Source of the DNA: Paracoccus stylophorae
GTDB taxonomy: Bacteria; Pseudomonadota; Alphaproteobacteria; Rhodobacterales; Rhodobacteraceae
Length of the DNA: 64,000 bases
Assembly (NCBI RefSeq): GCF_028553765.1
Contig: NZ_CP067134.1
Coordinates: 62,001-126,000 of the forward strand
Reading direction: 5' to 3'
Position numbers and translations under genes: made by a program. Shown piece after piece: positions 56,754 to 64,000 of the stretch; the first letter of the stretch is position 1, and every line of letters begins with the position of its first letter. The notes beneath the pieces are model-generated. The model ran no database searches. It was not told the origin of the DNA and was given only the letters and a program-made list of their open reading frames with translations.

Positions 56754-57728
56754 ATGGCACACCGCCACGACCACAGCCACGATCATTCCCACGGGCCGAC
56801 GCTGTCGCGCGATGCCCCCATCGCCGAACAGCGGTCCAAGGAACGGGCCATCGCCATCGCCGCCGGGCTGACCGGGCTGTTCATGGGGGCCGAGGTGGTC
56901 GGCGGCATCGTGTCGGGCAGTCTGGCGCTGCTGGCCGATGCCGGGCACATGCTGACCGATTTCGCCTCGCTGGTGCTGGCGTGGCTGGCCTTTCGGCTGG
57001 CGCGGCGTCCGGCCGACTGGAAACGGACCTACGGCTTCGACCGCTTTTCGGTTCTGGCCGCCTTCGTGAACGGCATCAGCCTGCTGGCCATCGCCGCCTG
57101 GATCACGATCGAGGCGATCCGGCGCCTGCGCGACCCGTCCGAGGTGCTGGGCGGGCTGATGCTGTGGGTGGCCATCGCCGGGCTGGCCGTGAACATCGCC
57201 GCCTTCTGGGTGCTGTCGCGGGCCGAGGGCGACAATCTCAACGTCCGCGCCGCCGCCCTGCATGTGCTGGGCGACCTGCTGGGCTCGGTCGCGGCCATCG
57301 TCGCGTCCCTGATCATCATCTGGACCGGCTGGACGCCCATCGACCCGATCCTGTCGGTGTTCGTGGTCCTGCTGATCCTGCGCTCGGCCGTGTCGGTGGT
57401 GCGCGAAAGCGGCCATATCCTGCTGGAGGGTGCGCCCCACGGCTTCGACGCCTCGGCCATCGCCGCCGATCTGGAACAGACCGTGCCGGGCGTGCTGCGC
57501 GCCCACCACATCCACGCCTGGTCGATCACCCAGGAACGCCCCATGGCCACGTTGGAGGTCGATCTGGCGCCCGGCTCGGACGCCGAGCGCGTGCGCCGTC
57601 AGGTCAAGTCGCGCGTGGCCCAGATCGCCCGCATCGACCACGTGACGGTCGAGGTGTCCGAAGAGGCCGAGGGGGCGCATGACCACGACCCCGATTGTGG
57701 CACGCCGGCGGACCGCCCCGAACCCTAA
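56754..57728 (+). CDS. Cation diffusion facilitator (zinc exporter-like)
   Basis: A 324-aa CDF-family antiporter. The N-terminus is His-rich (MAHRHDHSHDHSHG). The metal-binding HxxxD pairs are ADAGHMLTD near residue 65 and HVLGD near 170, and the C-terminal cytoplasmic domain (HIHAWSITQERPMATLEVDL) is present. It likely exports Zn, Co or Cd. It converges with the next gene across a repeat-rich gap. Confidence 0.93.
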   Translation: MAHRHDHSHDHSHGPTLSRDAPIAEQRSKERAIAIAAGLTGLFMGAEVVGGIVSGSLALLADAGHMLTDFASLVLAWLAFRLARRPADWKRTYGFDRFSVLAAFVNGISLLAIAAWITIEAIRRLRDPSEVLGGLMLWVAIAGLAVNIAAFWVLSRAEGDNLNVRAAALHVLGDLLGSVAAIVASLIIIWTGWTPIDPILSVFVVLLILRSAVSVVRESGHILLEGAPHGFDASAIAADLEQTVPGVLRAHHIHAWSITQERPMATLEVDLAPGSDAERVRRQVKSRVAQIARIDHVTVEVSEEAEGAHDHDPDCGTPADRPEP

Positions 57729-58070
57729 GGGCAACGCCCGCAACCGGTGTACGCCCTGTGCACGCGCTGTGCATCACGGGTGCACGGCGTGTGACACGCC
57801 CCGCCCTGCATTTGCTGGGCCCTCGCCCCCCTCCGGCCCCGGCGTTGCACCGCGCAACGCCCGCAGCCGTTGCGCAACACCCACAAACGCGAAACCCCGG
57901 CGCGGGAAACGCCGGGGCATCAGAGAGAGAGGGTGTGACCGCATCCGCCGGCCACTGGGCTTCGCCGGTGTAACGCGGCAATCCCGGCCCGGTTCCCGCC
58001 ATTTTCCGGCCATTCCCCATGCGCGGAAAATCGCCTCCCGGGCCGGTATTGCAGGGCCTGCGCCCCGGCT
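57729..58070. other. Palindrome-rich convergent intergenic region
   Basis: This 342-bp gap has no believable gene. It contains a 12-bp repeat GCAACGCCCGCA at 57731 and 57854, the 10-bp palindrome GTTGCGCAAC at 57869-57878, and a 15-bp dyad at 57786-57800. A terminator-like hairpin sits at 57895. It separates genes read toward each other, so it probably serves transcript ends. Confidence 0.6.
57895..57917. terminator. Terminator-like hairpin between convergent genes
   Basis: CCCCGGCG pairs with CGCCGGGG over 8 bp around a 7-nt loop. It lacks a U-run on either strand, so strength is uncertain. It is well placed to stop transcription from both sides. Confidence 0.5.
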
Positions 58071-58757
58071 TCAGGCGACCAGCCGATAGCCGCCCGATTC
58101 CGTCACCAGCAGACGCGCATTCGACGGGTCCGGCTCGATCTTCTGGCGCAGCCGATAGATATGCGTCTCCAGCGTGTGCGTCGTCACCCCGGCATTATAG
58201 CCCCACACCTCGTGCAGCAGCACGTCGCGCGGCACCACCCCGTCCTGAGCGCGGTACAGGAATTTCAGGATGTTGGTCTCCTTCTCGGTCAGCCGGATCT
58301 TCTTGTCCTTCTGATCGACCAGCATCTTCATCGACGGCTTGAACGTATACGGCCCAAGCTGAAAGATCGCGTCCTCGGACTGTTCATGCGTGCGCAGCTG
58401 CGCCCGCAGCCGGGCCAGCAGGACCGGGAACTTGAACGGCTTGGTCACGTAATCATTGGCCCCCGCATCCAGCCCCAAGATCGTGTCGGCATCGGTGTCG
58501 TGCCCGGTCAGCATCACGATCGGACATTTCACGTTCAGCTTGCGCAGCTTCTTGCACAATTCGCGCCCGTCCGTATCGGGCAGCCCCACATCCAGGATCA
58601 CCAGATCGTAGATGGCGTTCTTCGTCGCCTCGACCGCCTCGGCGCCGGTGCCGGCCTCGACCACGTCGAAGTCGTCCGTCGCGACCAGCTGCTCGGCCAG
58701 CGCCTCGCGCAGATCGTCCTCGTCATCCACCAGCAGGATCTTTTTCAGTCCGGCCAT
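58071..58757 (-). CDS. cenR: OmpR-family response regulator, CenR-like
   Basis: A 228-aa response regulator with D56 in LILDVGLPD as phosphoacceptor and a C-terminal winged helix ([40 protein letters not shown]). The domain sequence closely resembles CenR, an essential regulator of the cell envelope in alphaproteobacteria. No kinase gene is adjacent, as is usual for CenR. Symbol assigned from recalled similarity, so moderate certainty. Confidence 0.8.
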   Translation of the reverse strand: MAGLKKILLVDDEDDLREALAEQLVATDDFDVVEAGTGAEAVEATKNAIYDLVILDVGLPDTDGRELCKKLRKLNVKCPIVMLTGHDTDADTILGLDAGANDYVTKPFKFPVLLARLRAQLRTHEQSEDAIFQLGPYTFKPSMKMLVDQKDKKIRLTEKETNILKFLYRAQDGVVPRDVLLHEVWGYNAGVTTHTLETHIYRLRQKIEPDPSNARLLVTESGGYRLVA

Positions 58758-58892
58758 GCTTGCCTCCTATGCCTCGGTTGCGCAAATGAGTGGGCCTGCG
58801 CCGCCCCGCAGTCCAGCGCCATGTCGAAAATCTCACATGGAGTTGTCGGAAAAAGCCACTATGTTTCAGTTTGTTTCAATCGGACCCGACAG

Positions 58893-59951
58893 ATGAGCCT
58901 GATCCCGACCCTTGCCGAAACCGTCTCGCGCGCCCGCGCCGATCTGCGCATGGGCCTGCCGGTGATGATCGGCGGCCATCTGGCGGCGGCGGTCGAGACG
59001 CTGTCGGCGACCCGGCTGGCCGACATGCTGCGACTGGGCCGGCCGGTGCTGGCGATCACCGAACGCCGGGCCGAAACGCTGAAGGCGCGCGCCTATGACG
59101 ACGGGCTGGCCCGCGTCAGGCTGCCGCCGGATGCCGATCTGGCATGGCTGCGCGCGCTGGCCGATCCGGCCAACGATCTGATGACGCCGCTGAAGGGGCC
59201 GCTGTTCACCGACCGCGACGGCGACGCGACCCCGCACATGGCCGCGCTGGCACTGGCCAAATCGGCGCAGCTTCTGCCGGCGATGCTGGTCGTGCCGGCC
59301 CGTGCGCCCGCCGGGCTGACGGTGCTGGCGCCGGGACAGGTGCTGGCGCAGCTTGCGGGCGAGGCGGCGCTGGCCCCCGTCGCCGCCGCGCGCCTGCCGC
59401 TGATGTCGGCCGAACGGTCGCGGCTGCACATCTTCCGCCCCGACGACGGCGCGGCCGAACATTACGCCATCGAGATCGGCGATCCGCCGCGCGACCGACC
59501 CGTGCTGGCGCGGCTGCATTCGGCCTGTTTCACCGGCGACGTGCTGGGCAGCCTGAAATGCGATTGCGGCCCGCAACTGCACGCCGCGTTGCAGGCGATG
59601 GGCCAGGGGGGCGACGGCGTGCTGCTGTATCTGAACCAGGAGGGGCGCGGCATCGGGCTGGCCAACAAGATGCGCGCCTATGACCTGCAGAACCAGGGTT
59701 TCGACACGGTCGAGGCCAATCACCGCCTGGGGTTCGAGGATGACGAGCGTGACTTTCGCATCGGCGCCGCCCTGCTGAAGCGGATGGGCTTTGCGCAGGC
59801 GCGGCTGCTGACGAACAATCCGCGCAAGGTGCAGATGCTGGAAACACACGGCATCGAGGTGGTCGAACGCGTGCCGCTGATCGTCCCGCGCAACCGCTTC
59901 AACACCGGCTATCTGGACACCAAGGCCGCGAAGTCGGGCCATCTGCTGTGA
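58893..59951 (+). CDS. ribA: GTP cyclohydrolase II RibA
   Basis: First step of riboflavin synthesis: opens GTP to a pyrimidine product. The 352-aa protein has the zinc cysteines [15 protein letters not shown] and the GTP-binding stretch [13 protein letters not shown]. The N-terminal ~150 residues form a family-specific extension that is not a complete RibB. Start is the ATG at 58893; the long upstream frame is a shadow. Confidence 0.92.
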   Translation: MSLIPTLAETVSRARADLRMGLPVMIGGHLAAAVETLSATRLADMLRLGRPVLAITERRAETLKARAYDDGLARVRLPPDADLAWLRALADPANDLMTPLKGPLFTDRDGDATPHMAALALAKSAQLLPAMLVVPARAPAGLTVLAPGQVLAQLAGEAALAPVAAARLPLMSAERSRLHIFRPDDGAAEHYAIEIGDPPRDRPVLARLHSACFTGDVLGSLKCDCGPQLHAALQAMGQGGDGVLLYLNQEGRGIGLANKMRAYDLQNQGFDTVEANHRLGFEDDERDFRIGAALLKRMGFAQARLLTNNPRKVQMLETHGIEVVERVPLIVPRNRFNTGYLDTKAAKSGHLL

Positions 59952-60466
59952 CCCCCGACGATCTGGTCCTGACCCCGCAGGGCATCCGATACCGTGGCCG
60001 GGTGTTTGCGTGCAGCATCGGCAAGGGCGGGCTCAGCGCGGCCAAGCGCGAGGGCGACGGGGCCACGCCCACCGGCCGCCACCGGATCACCGGCTTGTGG
60101 TATCGGCCCGACCGGCTGCCCCCGCCCGCCCCCTGGGCCCGGCCCATCGGCCCGTCCGATCTGTGGTGCGACGATCCGGCCCATGCCGCCTATAATCGCC
60201 ATGTCCGCGCGCCGCTGCGCGCCAGCCATGAGGCCTTGCGCCGCGCCGATCCGCTGTATGACGTGATCCTGACGACCGACTGGAACTGGCCCGATGCGGA
60301 GCCGGGGCGCGGCTCGGCCATCTTCCTGCATCAATGGCGCAGGCCGGGTTTCGGCACCGAAGGATGCATCGCATTTGCCCGCGCCGATCTGATCCGGATC
60401 GCCGCCCGCGCGGCCCCCGGCACGCGGCTGATCGTGCCGGCTTCTTCTTTGTCCAAATACCCGTAA
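59948..60466 (+). CDS. YkuD-type L,D-transpeptidase domain protein
   Basis: A 172-aa protein with the YkuD catalytic region [18 protein letters not shown], the His and Cys being the active-site residues. Such enzymes cross-link peptidoglycan or attach proteins to it. There is no visible signal peptide, which is unusual for an enzyme acting in the periplasm. The start is a GTG at 59948 that overlaps the ribA stop (GTGA). Confidence 0.85.
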   Translation: MTPDDLVLTPQGIRYRGRVFACSIGKGGLSAAKREGDGATPTGRHRITGLWYRPDRLPPPAPWARPIGPSDLWCDDPAHAAYNRHVRAPLRASHEALRRADPLYDVILTTDWNWPDAEPGRGSAIFLHQWRRPGFGTEGCIAFARADLIRIAARAAPGTRLIVPASSLSKYP

Positions 60467-60475
60467 CGCAACGCA

Positions 60476-61129
60476 TCAGCCCGCGTCGCGGGCGCCGAAG
60501 ATGGCCGAGCCGATGCGGACATGGGTCGCACCCTCGGCGATGGCGGTCTCGAAATCGGCGCTCATCCCCATCGACAGCAGGTCCAGCCCGTTGTCCCCGG
60601 CCAACCGGCGCAGCAGGCGGAAATGCGGCACCGGATCGGCATCCTCGGGCGGGATGCACATCAGCCCCTGCGGGCTCAGCCCCAGGTCGCGGCACTGGTC
60701 CAGAAAGCCGGGCAGCTCATCCGCCAGGATGCCGGCCTTCTGCGGCTCGTCCCCGGTGTTGATCTGGATGAACAGCTGCGGGGTTCGGCCCTGTTCGGCG
60801 ATCTGGTGGGCCAGCTTGCGGGCAAGGCTGATCCGGTCCAGCGTGTGAATGGCGTCGAACAGCTCGACCGCCGCCTTGGCCTTGTTTGATTGCAGAGGCC
60901 CGATCATGTGAACCGACACGCCCGCGAAGCGCTGGCGCCAGTCGGGCCATTTGCCCTGCGCCTCTTGCACGTAATTCTCGCCGAAGGTCCGGTGGCCCGC
61001 GTCCAGAACGGCCGTTACGCGTTCGGCGGGTTGCACCTTGCTGACCGCGATCAGCGTGACCGACCCGGCCTCGCGTCCGGCGGCGCGTTCTGCCGCGGCG
61101 ATGCGGCTTTTGATGTGATCCAGTTCCAT
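60476..61129 (-). CDS. YggS-family PLP-binding protein
   Basis: Pyridoxal-phosphate homeostasis protein of the YggS/PROSC family, 217 aa. The PLP lysine is in VSKVQPAE near residue 30; GENYVQEA and [10 protein letters not shown] are typical. It lies downstream of the porin terminator on the same strand. The start is the ATG ending at 61129. Confidence 0.93.
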   Translation of the reverse strand: MELDHIKSRIAAAERAAGREAGSVTLIAVSKVQPAERVTAVLDAGHRTFGENYVQEAQGKWPDWRQRFAGVSVHMIGPLQSNKAKAAVELFDAIHTLDRISLARKLAHQIAEQGRTPQLFIQINTGDEPQKAGILADELPGFLDQCRDLGLSPQGLMCIPPEDADPVPHFRLLRRLAGDNGLDLLSMGMSADFETAIAEGATHVRIGSAIFGARDAG

Positions 61130-61140
61130 GCGCGCAGAAG

Positions 61141-61176
61141 ACAAAAAGAAAAGAGCGGGCGCAAGGCCCGCTCTTT
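61141..61176 (-). terminator. Intrinsic terminator of the porin gene
   Basis: On the minus strand a perfect 11-bp stem (AAAGAGCGGGC/GCCCGCTCTTT) with a 5-nt loop is followed by a T-rich run. It lies 25 nt after the porin stop. This is the clearest terminator of the window. Confidence 0.93.
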
Positions 61177-61200
61177 CCATAAGACTTGGTTCCGATTGGA

Positions 61201-62169
61201 TCAGAACTCGAAGCGAACGCCCATGTCGGCGGTCACGTTCTCGCTGTAGTCACGCTGCAGCGAGGCACCCAGACGCGCACCGCCCAGATCGTAGTTCACA
61301 CCGATACCGAACGCATTGTCGGTTTCGTTGCTGTCGCGGTTGTTGTTCGCGACATAGGCTTCGATGTTGGTCATGCCATCGGCCAGGGTGTAGTCGCCAT
61401 ACAGGGCGAAGGTCTGGCCAACGGCGCCGTATTCGCTGTCGTCTTCATCGTTGGTGTCGATGTAGTTCAGGCCGACACGAGCGTTCGGCATGACGGCATA
61501 GCGCGCACCGACGAAGAAGATGTCGTTGTCTTCGAAGCCAGCGCCATTCTGCGTGTAGGCGGCCGACAGTTCCAGAACGTCGTTCCAGGTATAGTCGACG
61601 GCAAGGCTGTATTCCTTGTCGATACCGGCAGGCAGGTCATTCGCTTGGTCGGGGTCGATCATCGAGCCCATGACAGTTGCGCCAGCGATTTCATATTTGG
61701 CGAACACACCAAGGCGATTGGACGTGTCGTTGGCGCTGTTGCCATATGGATCAGCGTCATAGGCGAAGAAGTCGCCAACCACACCGCTGAAACCAACCGA
61801 ACGATCATAGGAACCAAGTTCGGTCGCGTATATCAGGCCCGAGCTGTCCATGGCGGTCTCGGTGTTGCCGATTTCGACGGTCAGACCGTTCGAGGTCACC
61901 CACAGCTTGCCAGCGTTCAGTTGGCCGGAGTCGTCGCTGTTCTGGTCCCACTGGATGCGGAAGCGCGCACCGAAATCAACGCCCTGATCGGTCGAGGTCG
62001 CGGCGTCGATGTTCATCCGCAGACGCGAAATGACCTGCGATTCATTTACGCCCGTGTCGTTTTCGTAATAAATCACACCGGTACGACCGTAGCCCGAGAT
62101 GGTCACGTCGGCAGCGGCGACGCCGGCGGTCAGAACCAGCGCGGTGGAGGCGATAAGAGCCTTTTTCAT
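61201..62169 (-). CDS. Rhodobacter-type outer membrane porin
   Basis: A 322-aa beta-barrel porin with a signal peptide (MKKALIASTALVLTAGVAAA), an N-terminal strand DVTISGYGRTGVIYY and a C-terminal phenylalanine (GVRFEF) as needed for barrel assembly. It is rich in Asp and Asn with few basic residues, like general porins of Rhodobacter and Paracoccus. RBS GAGGGA lies 7 nt upstream, and an intrinsic terminator follows. Confidence 0.93.
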   Translation of the reverse strand: MKKALIASTALVLTAGVAAADVTISGYGRTGVIYYENDTGVNESQVISRLRMNIDAATSTDQGVDFGARFRIQWDQNSDDSGQLNAGKLWVTSNGLTVEIGNTETAMDSSGLIYATELGSYDRSVGFSGVVGDFFAYDADPYGNSANDTSNRLGVFAKYEIAGATVMGSMIDPDQANDLPAGIDKEYSLAVDYTWNDVLELSAAYTQNGAGFEDNDIFFVGARYAVMPNARVGLNYIDTNDEDDSEYGAVGQTFALYGDYTLADGMTNIEAYVANNNRDSNETDNAFGIGVNYDLGGARLGASLQRDYSENVTADMGVRFEF

Positions 62170-62438
62170 GGTGATGTTCCCTCTTGTCTCTCTGATGCCC
62201 AAACCGGAACCCCGCCTTGGGTATGTGATGTGTTTCCCCCTTTCCCCGACGCGATGCAACGGATTCACTGCCTTACTGAAATCTTTGCCCAATTCTGTGA
62301 TGCACAAGGGCCACACATCGGCGTGTGGCGGGCGTGAACGCCGCCCGCGCAACGGTGTGGGCCGCGCGCCAAGGCGCTTGTCGGCGGGGGGCGATCCGCG
62401 CTAAGGCTGCGGACGACGCGAAAAACCGGGGGACCCGC

Positions 62439-62915
62439 ATGAAGACCGCACGCGCCGCACGCCTGATCCTCGCAACGACGCTGTGCGCCGGGCTGGCTGC
62501 CTGCGGCGGCGGCAACCGGGGCGGCGCGGGCCCCGGACCCGAATCCGACATGCGGCCCGAGGTGCGCGGCACCACGATCTGGGACCTGTTCGGCAACGAC
62601 GAGAATCCCAACAACACCGTCGGCGTGAACAAGTATCTGTGGAACGCCAGCCTTGAGGTGCTGAACTTCCTGCCGGTGCAGTCGGTCGATCCCTTCACCG
62701 GCGTGATCGTCACCGGCTATGGCACGCCGCCGGGCGGCGGGCGGTCCTATCGCGCGACGATCAAGATCAGCGATCCGGCGCTGGATGCGCGCAGCCTGAA
62801 ACTGTCGTTGCAGGGGCCGGGCGGATCGGCGGTCGAACCGGGCACGGTCCGCGCGGTCGAGGATGCGATCCTGACCCGCGCCCGCCAGCTGCGCATCCGC
62901 GACGGGCGTCTGTAA
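62439..62915 (+). CDS. DUF3576 lipoprotein
   Basis: A 158-aa lipoprotein with lipobox LAAC at residues ~19-22 and the DUF3576 pattern (TIWDLFGNDENPNNTVGVNKYLWNASLEVLNFLP). Function unknown. In Rhodobacterales it precedes leuS, as here, and is often linked with outer-membrane assembly genes. Confidence 0.88.
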   Translation: MKTARAARLILATTLCAGLAACGGGNRGGAGPGPESDMRPEVRGTTIWDLFGNDENPNNTVGVNKYLWNASLEVLNFLPVQSVDPFTGVIVTGYGTPPGGGRSYRATIKISDPALDARSLKLSLQGPGGSAVEPGTVRAVEDAILTRARQLRIRDGRL

Positions 62916-63019
62916 CACGGGCCGCGCCGTGCGCGGTCGGGTTGCCTGCGCCGCCACTGGACCCTGCATCCGCCGCCGTATAAACCAAGGCGCGACGAAC
63001 GATGCCAAAGGTCCCGACG

Positions 63020-64000
63020 ATGCCCTATGATCCCGCCACAGCCGAAGCACGCTGGCAGAAGGCCTGGGCCGACGCGGGCAGCTTTGCCGCCATCCGCGAC
63101 GGGCGGCCGAAATACTATGTGCTCGAGATGTTTCCCTATCCCTCGGGGCGCATCCATATGGGCCATGTGCGCAACTACACGATGGGCGACGTGGTGGCGC
63201 GGTTCAAGCGCGCGCAGGGGTTCAGCGTGCTGCATCCGATGGGCTGGGACGCGTTTGGCATGCCGGCCGAGAATGCGGCGATGGAACAGGGCGGCCATCC
63301 GCGCGACTGGACCTACGCCAACATCGCCACGATGCGCGCGCAGCTGAAACCCCTGGGTCTGTCCATCGACTGGAGCCGCGAATTCGCCACCTGCGACGAC
63401 GACTACGTGGCGCAGCAGCAGGCGCTGTTCCTGGACTTTCTGGAGGCCGGGCTGATCACGCGCAAATCCGCGCAGGTGAACTGGGACCCGGTGGACATGA
63501 CCGTTCTGGCCAATGAACAGGTCATCGACGGCAAGGGCTGGCGGTCGGGCGCGCCGGTCGAGCGGCGCGAACTGACCCAGTGGTTCTTCCGCATAAGCGA
63601 CTATTCCGAGGAATTGCTGGCGGCGCTGGACGGGCTGACCGGCTGGCCCGACAAGGTGCGGCTGATGCAGGCGAACTGGATCGGCAAGTCGCGCGGCCTG
63701 CAGATCCGGTTCGAGACCGTCGCCGCACCCGAGGAGTTCGCGCGGATCGACGTCTATACGACCCGCCCCGACACGCTGATGGGAGCCAGCTTCGTGGCGC
63801 TGTCGCCCGATCATCCGCTGACCCGCGATCTGGCCGCCGCCGACCCCGTCGTGGCGGCCTTCATCCGGGAATGTCGCCGCATCGGCACCACCGAAGAAGC
63901 GATCGAGACCGCGCCCAAGCTGGGCTTCGACACCGGGCTGAAGGTGCGCCACCCGCTGGACCCCGACTGGCACCTGCCGATCTGGATCGCGAATTTCGTG
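63020..64000 (+). CDS. leuS: Leucyl-tRNA synthetase (partial, C-terminus off window)
   Basis: Charges tRNA-Leu. The open frame runs off the right edge after about 327 codons. The HIGH motif is visible in [17 protein letters not shown], followed by [13 protein letters not shown] and [15 protein letters not shown], all standard LeuS. The start at 63020 has AAAGG at 8 nt; an in-frame ATG at 63002 would add six residues. The editing domain begins near the edge. Confidence 0.95.
   Translation, partial: MPYDPATAEARWQKAWADAGSFAAIRDGRPKYYVLEMFPYPSGRIHMGHVRNYTMGDVVARFKRAQGFSVLHPMGWDAFGMPAENAAMEQGGHPRDWTYANIATMRAQLKPLGLSIDWSREFATCDDDYVAQQQALFLDFLEAGLITRKSAQVNWDPVDMTVLANEQVIDGKGWRSGAPVERRELTQWFFRISDYSEELLAALDGLTGWPDKVRLMQANWIGKSRGLQIRFETVAAPEEFARIDVYTTRPDTLMGASFVALSPDHPLTRDLAAADPVVAAFIRECRRIGTTEEAIETAPKLGFDTGLKVRHPLDPDWHLPIWIANFV

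Noticed and set aside
57729..57910. Possible tRNA or structured RNA
   Set aside because: The palindromes do not fold into a cloverleaf, and no anticodon arm or CCA end was seen.

Overview
This GC-rich, densely packed window looks like the origin-proximal part of an alphaproteobacterial chromosome, most likely Rhodobacteraceae and Paracoccus-like. The call is inferred from gene content: membrane-bound nitrate reductase (narGHJI), a lanthanide-type methanol dehydrogenase (xoxF) next to a glutathione formaldehyde pathway (gfa, flhA, fghA), a PhyR/NepR/EcfG stress switch and a CenR-like regulator.

Layout. 1-6980: leftward narGHJI, cut at narI by the window edge, with an FNR-type box far upstream of narG. 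7105-12497: an accessory island with a SARP-like TPR regulator facing a coupled operon of an Asn-Ala-Asn-repeat haloperoxidase/PAP2-fold protein, a 71-aa orphan and an intracellular subtilase, followed by a four-cysteine zinc-ribbon protein. 12625-16976: leftward pqiA (split in two), pqiB with a 100-aa repeat tail, and pqiC. 17034-20485: general stress response locus (histidine kinase, ecfG, a 48-aa nepR, phyR) with a recognisable EcfG promoter. 20501-23569: yihY, dnaQ, coaE, aroE. 23570-24046: probable oriC with clustered DnaA boxes; the main gene orientation flips here. 24047-31309: rightward hemJ, rho, mnmE, mnmG, rsmG, parA, parB, with two perfect 16-bp parS sites inside the starts of mnmG and rsmG. 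31345-35893: DUF454, hemW, rdgB, rph, hrcA, grpE.

36023-49141 is a C1 block. Gfa, FlhA and FghA oxidise formaldehyde through glutathione. XoxF, cytochrome XoxG and XoxJ oxidise methanol in the periplasm. A PQQ-associated set follows: rhodanese-like protein, substrate-binding-like protein, beta-propeller and ABC-2 transporter. Two proteins here carry poly-aspartate tracts: a ClpP-like protease with an 11-Asp N-terminus, and a secreted protein with 13 Asp plus an EF-hand-like loop, a candidate lanthanide or calcium binder.

49254-64000 is mostly housekeeping and transport: ornithine cyclodeaminase family, Na/Pi symporter, two tandem HAD phosphatases, LolA, MFS, glutathionyl-hydroquinone reductase, CDF exporter, CenR-like regulator, RibA, YkuD, YggS, a porin with a strong terminator, DUF3576 lipoprotein, and leuS cut by the right edge. 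I saw no rRNA, tRNA, CRISPR array, insertion sequence or prophage.
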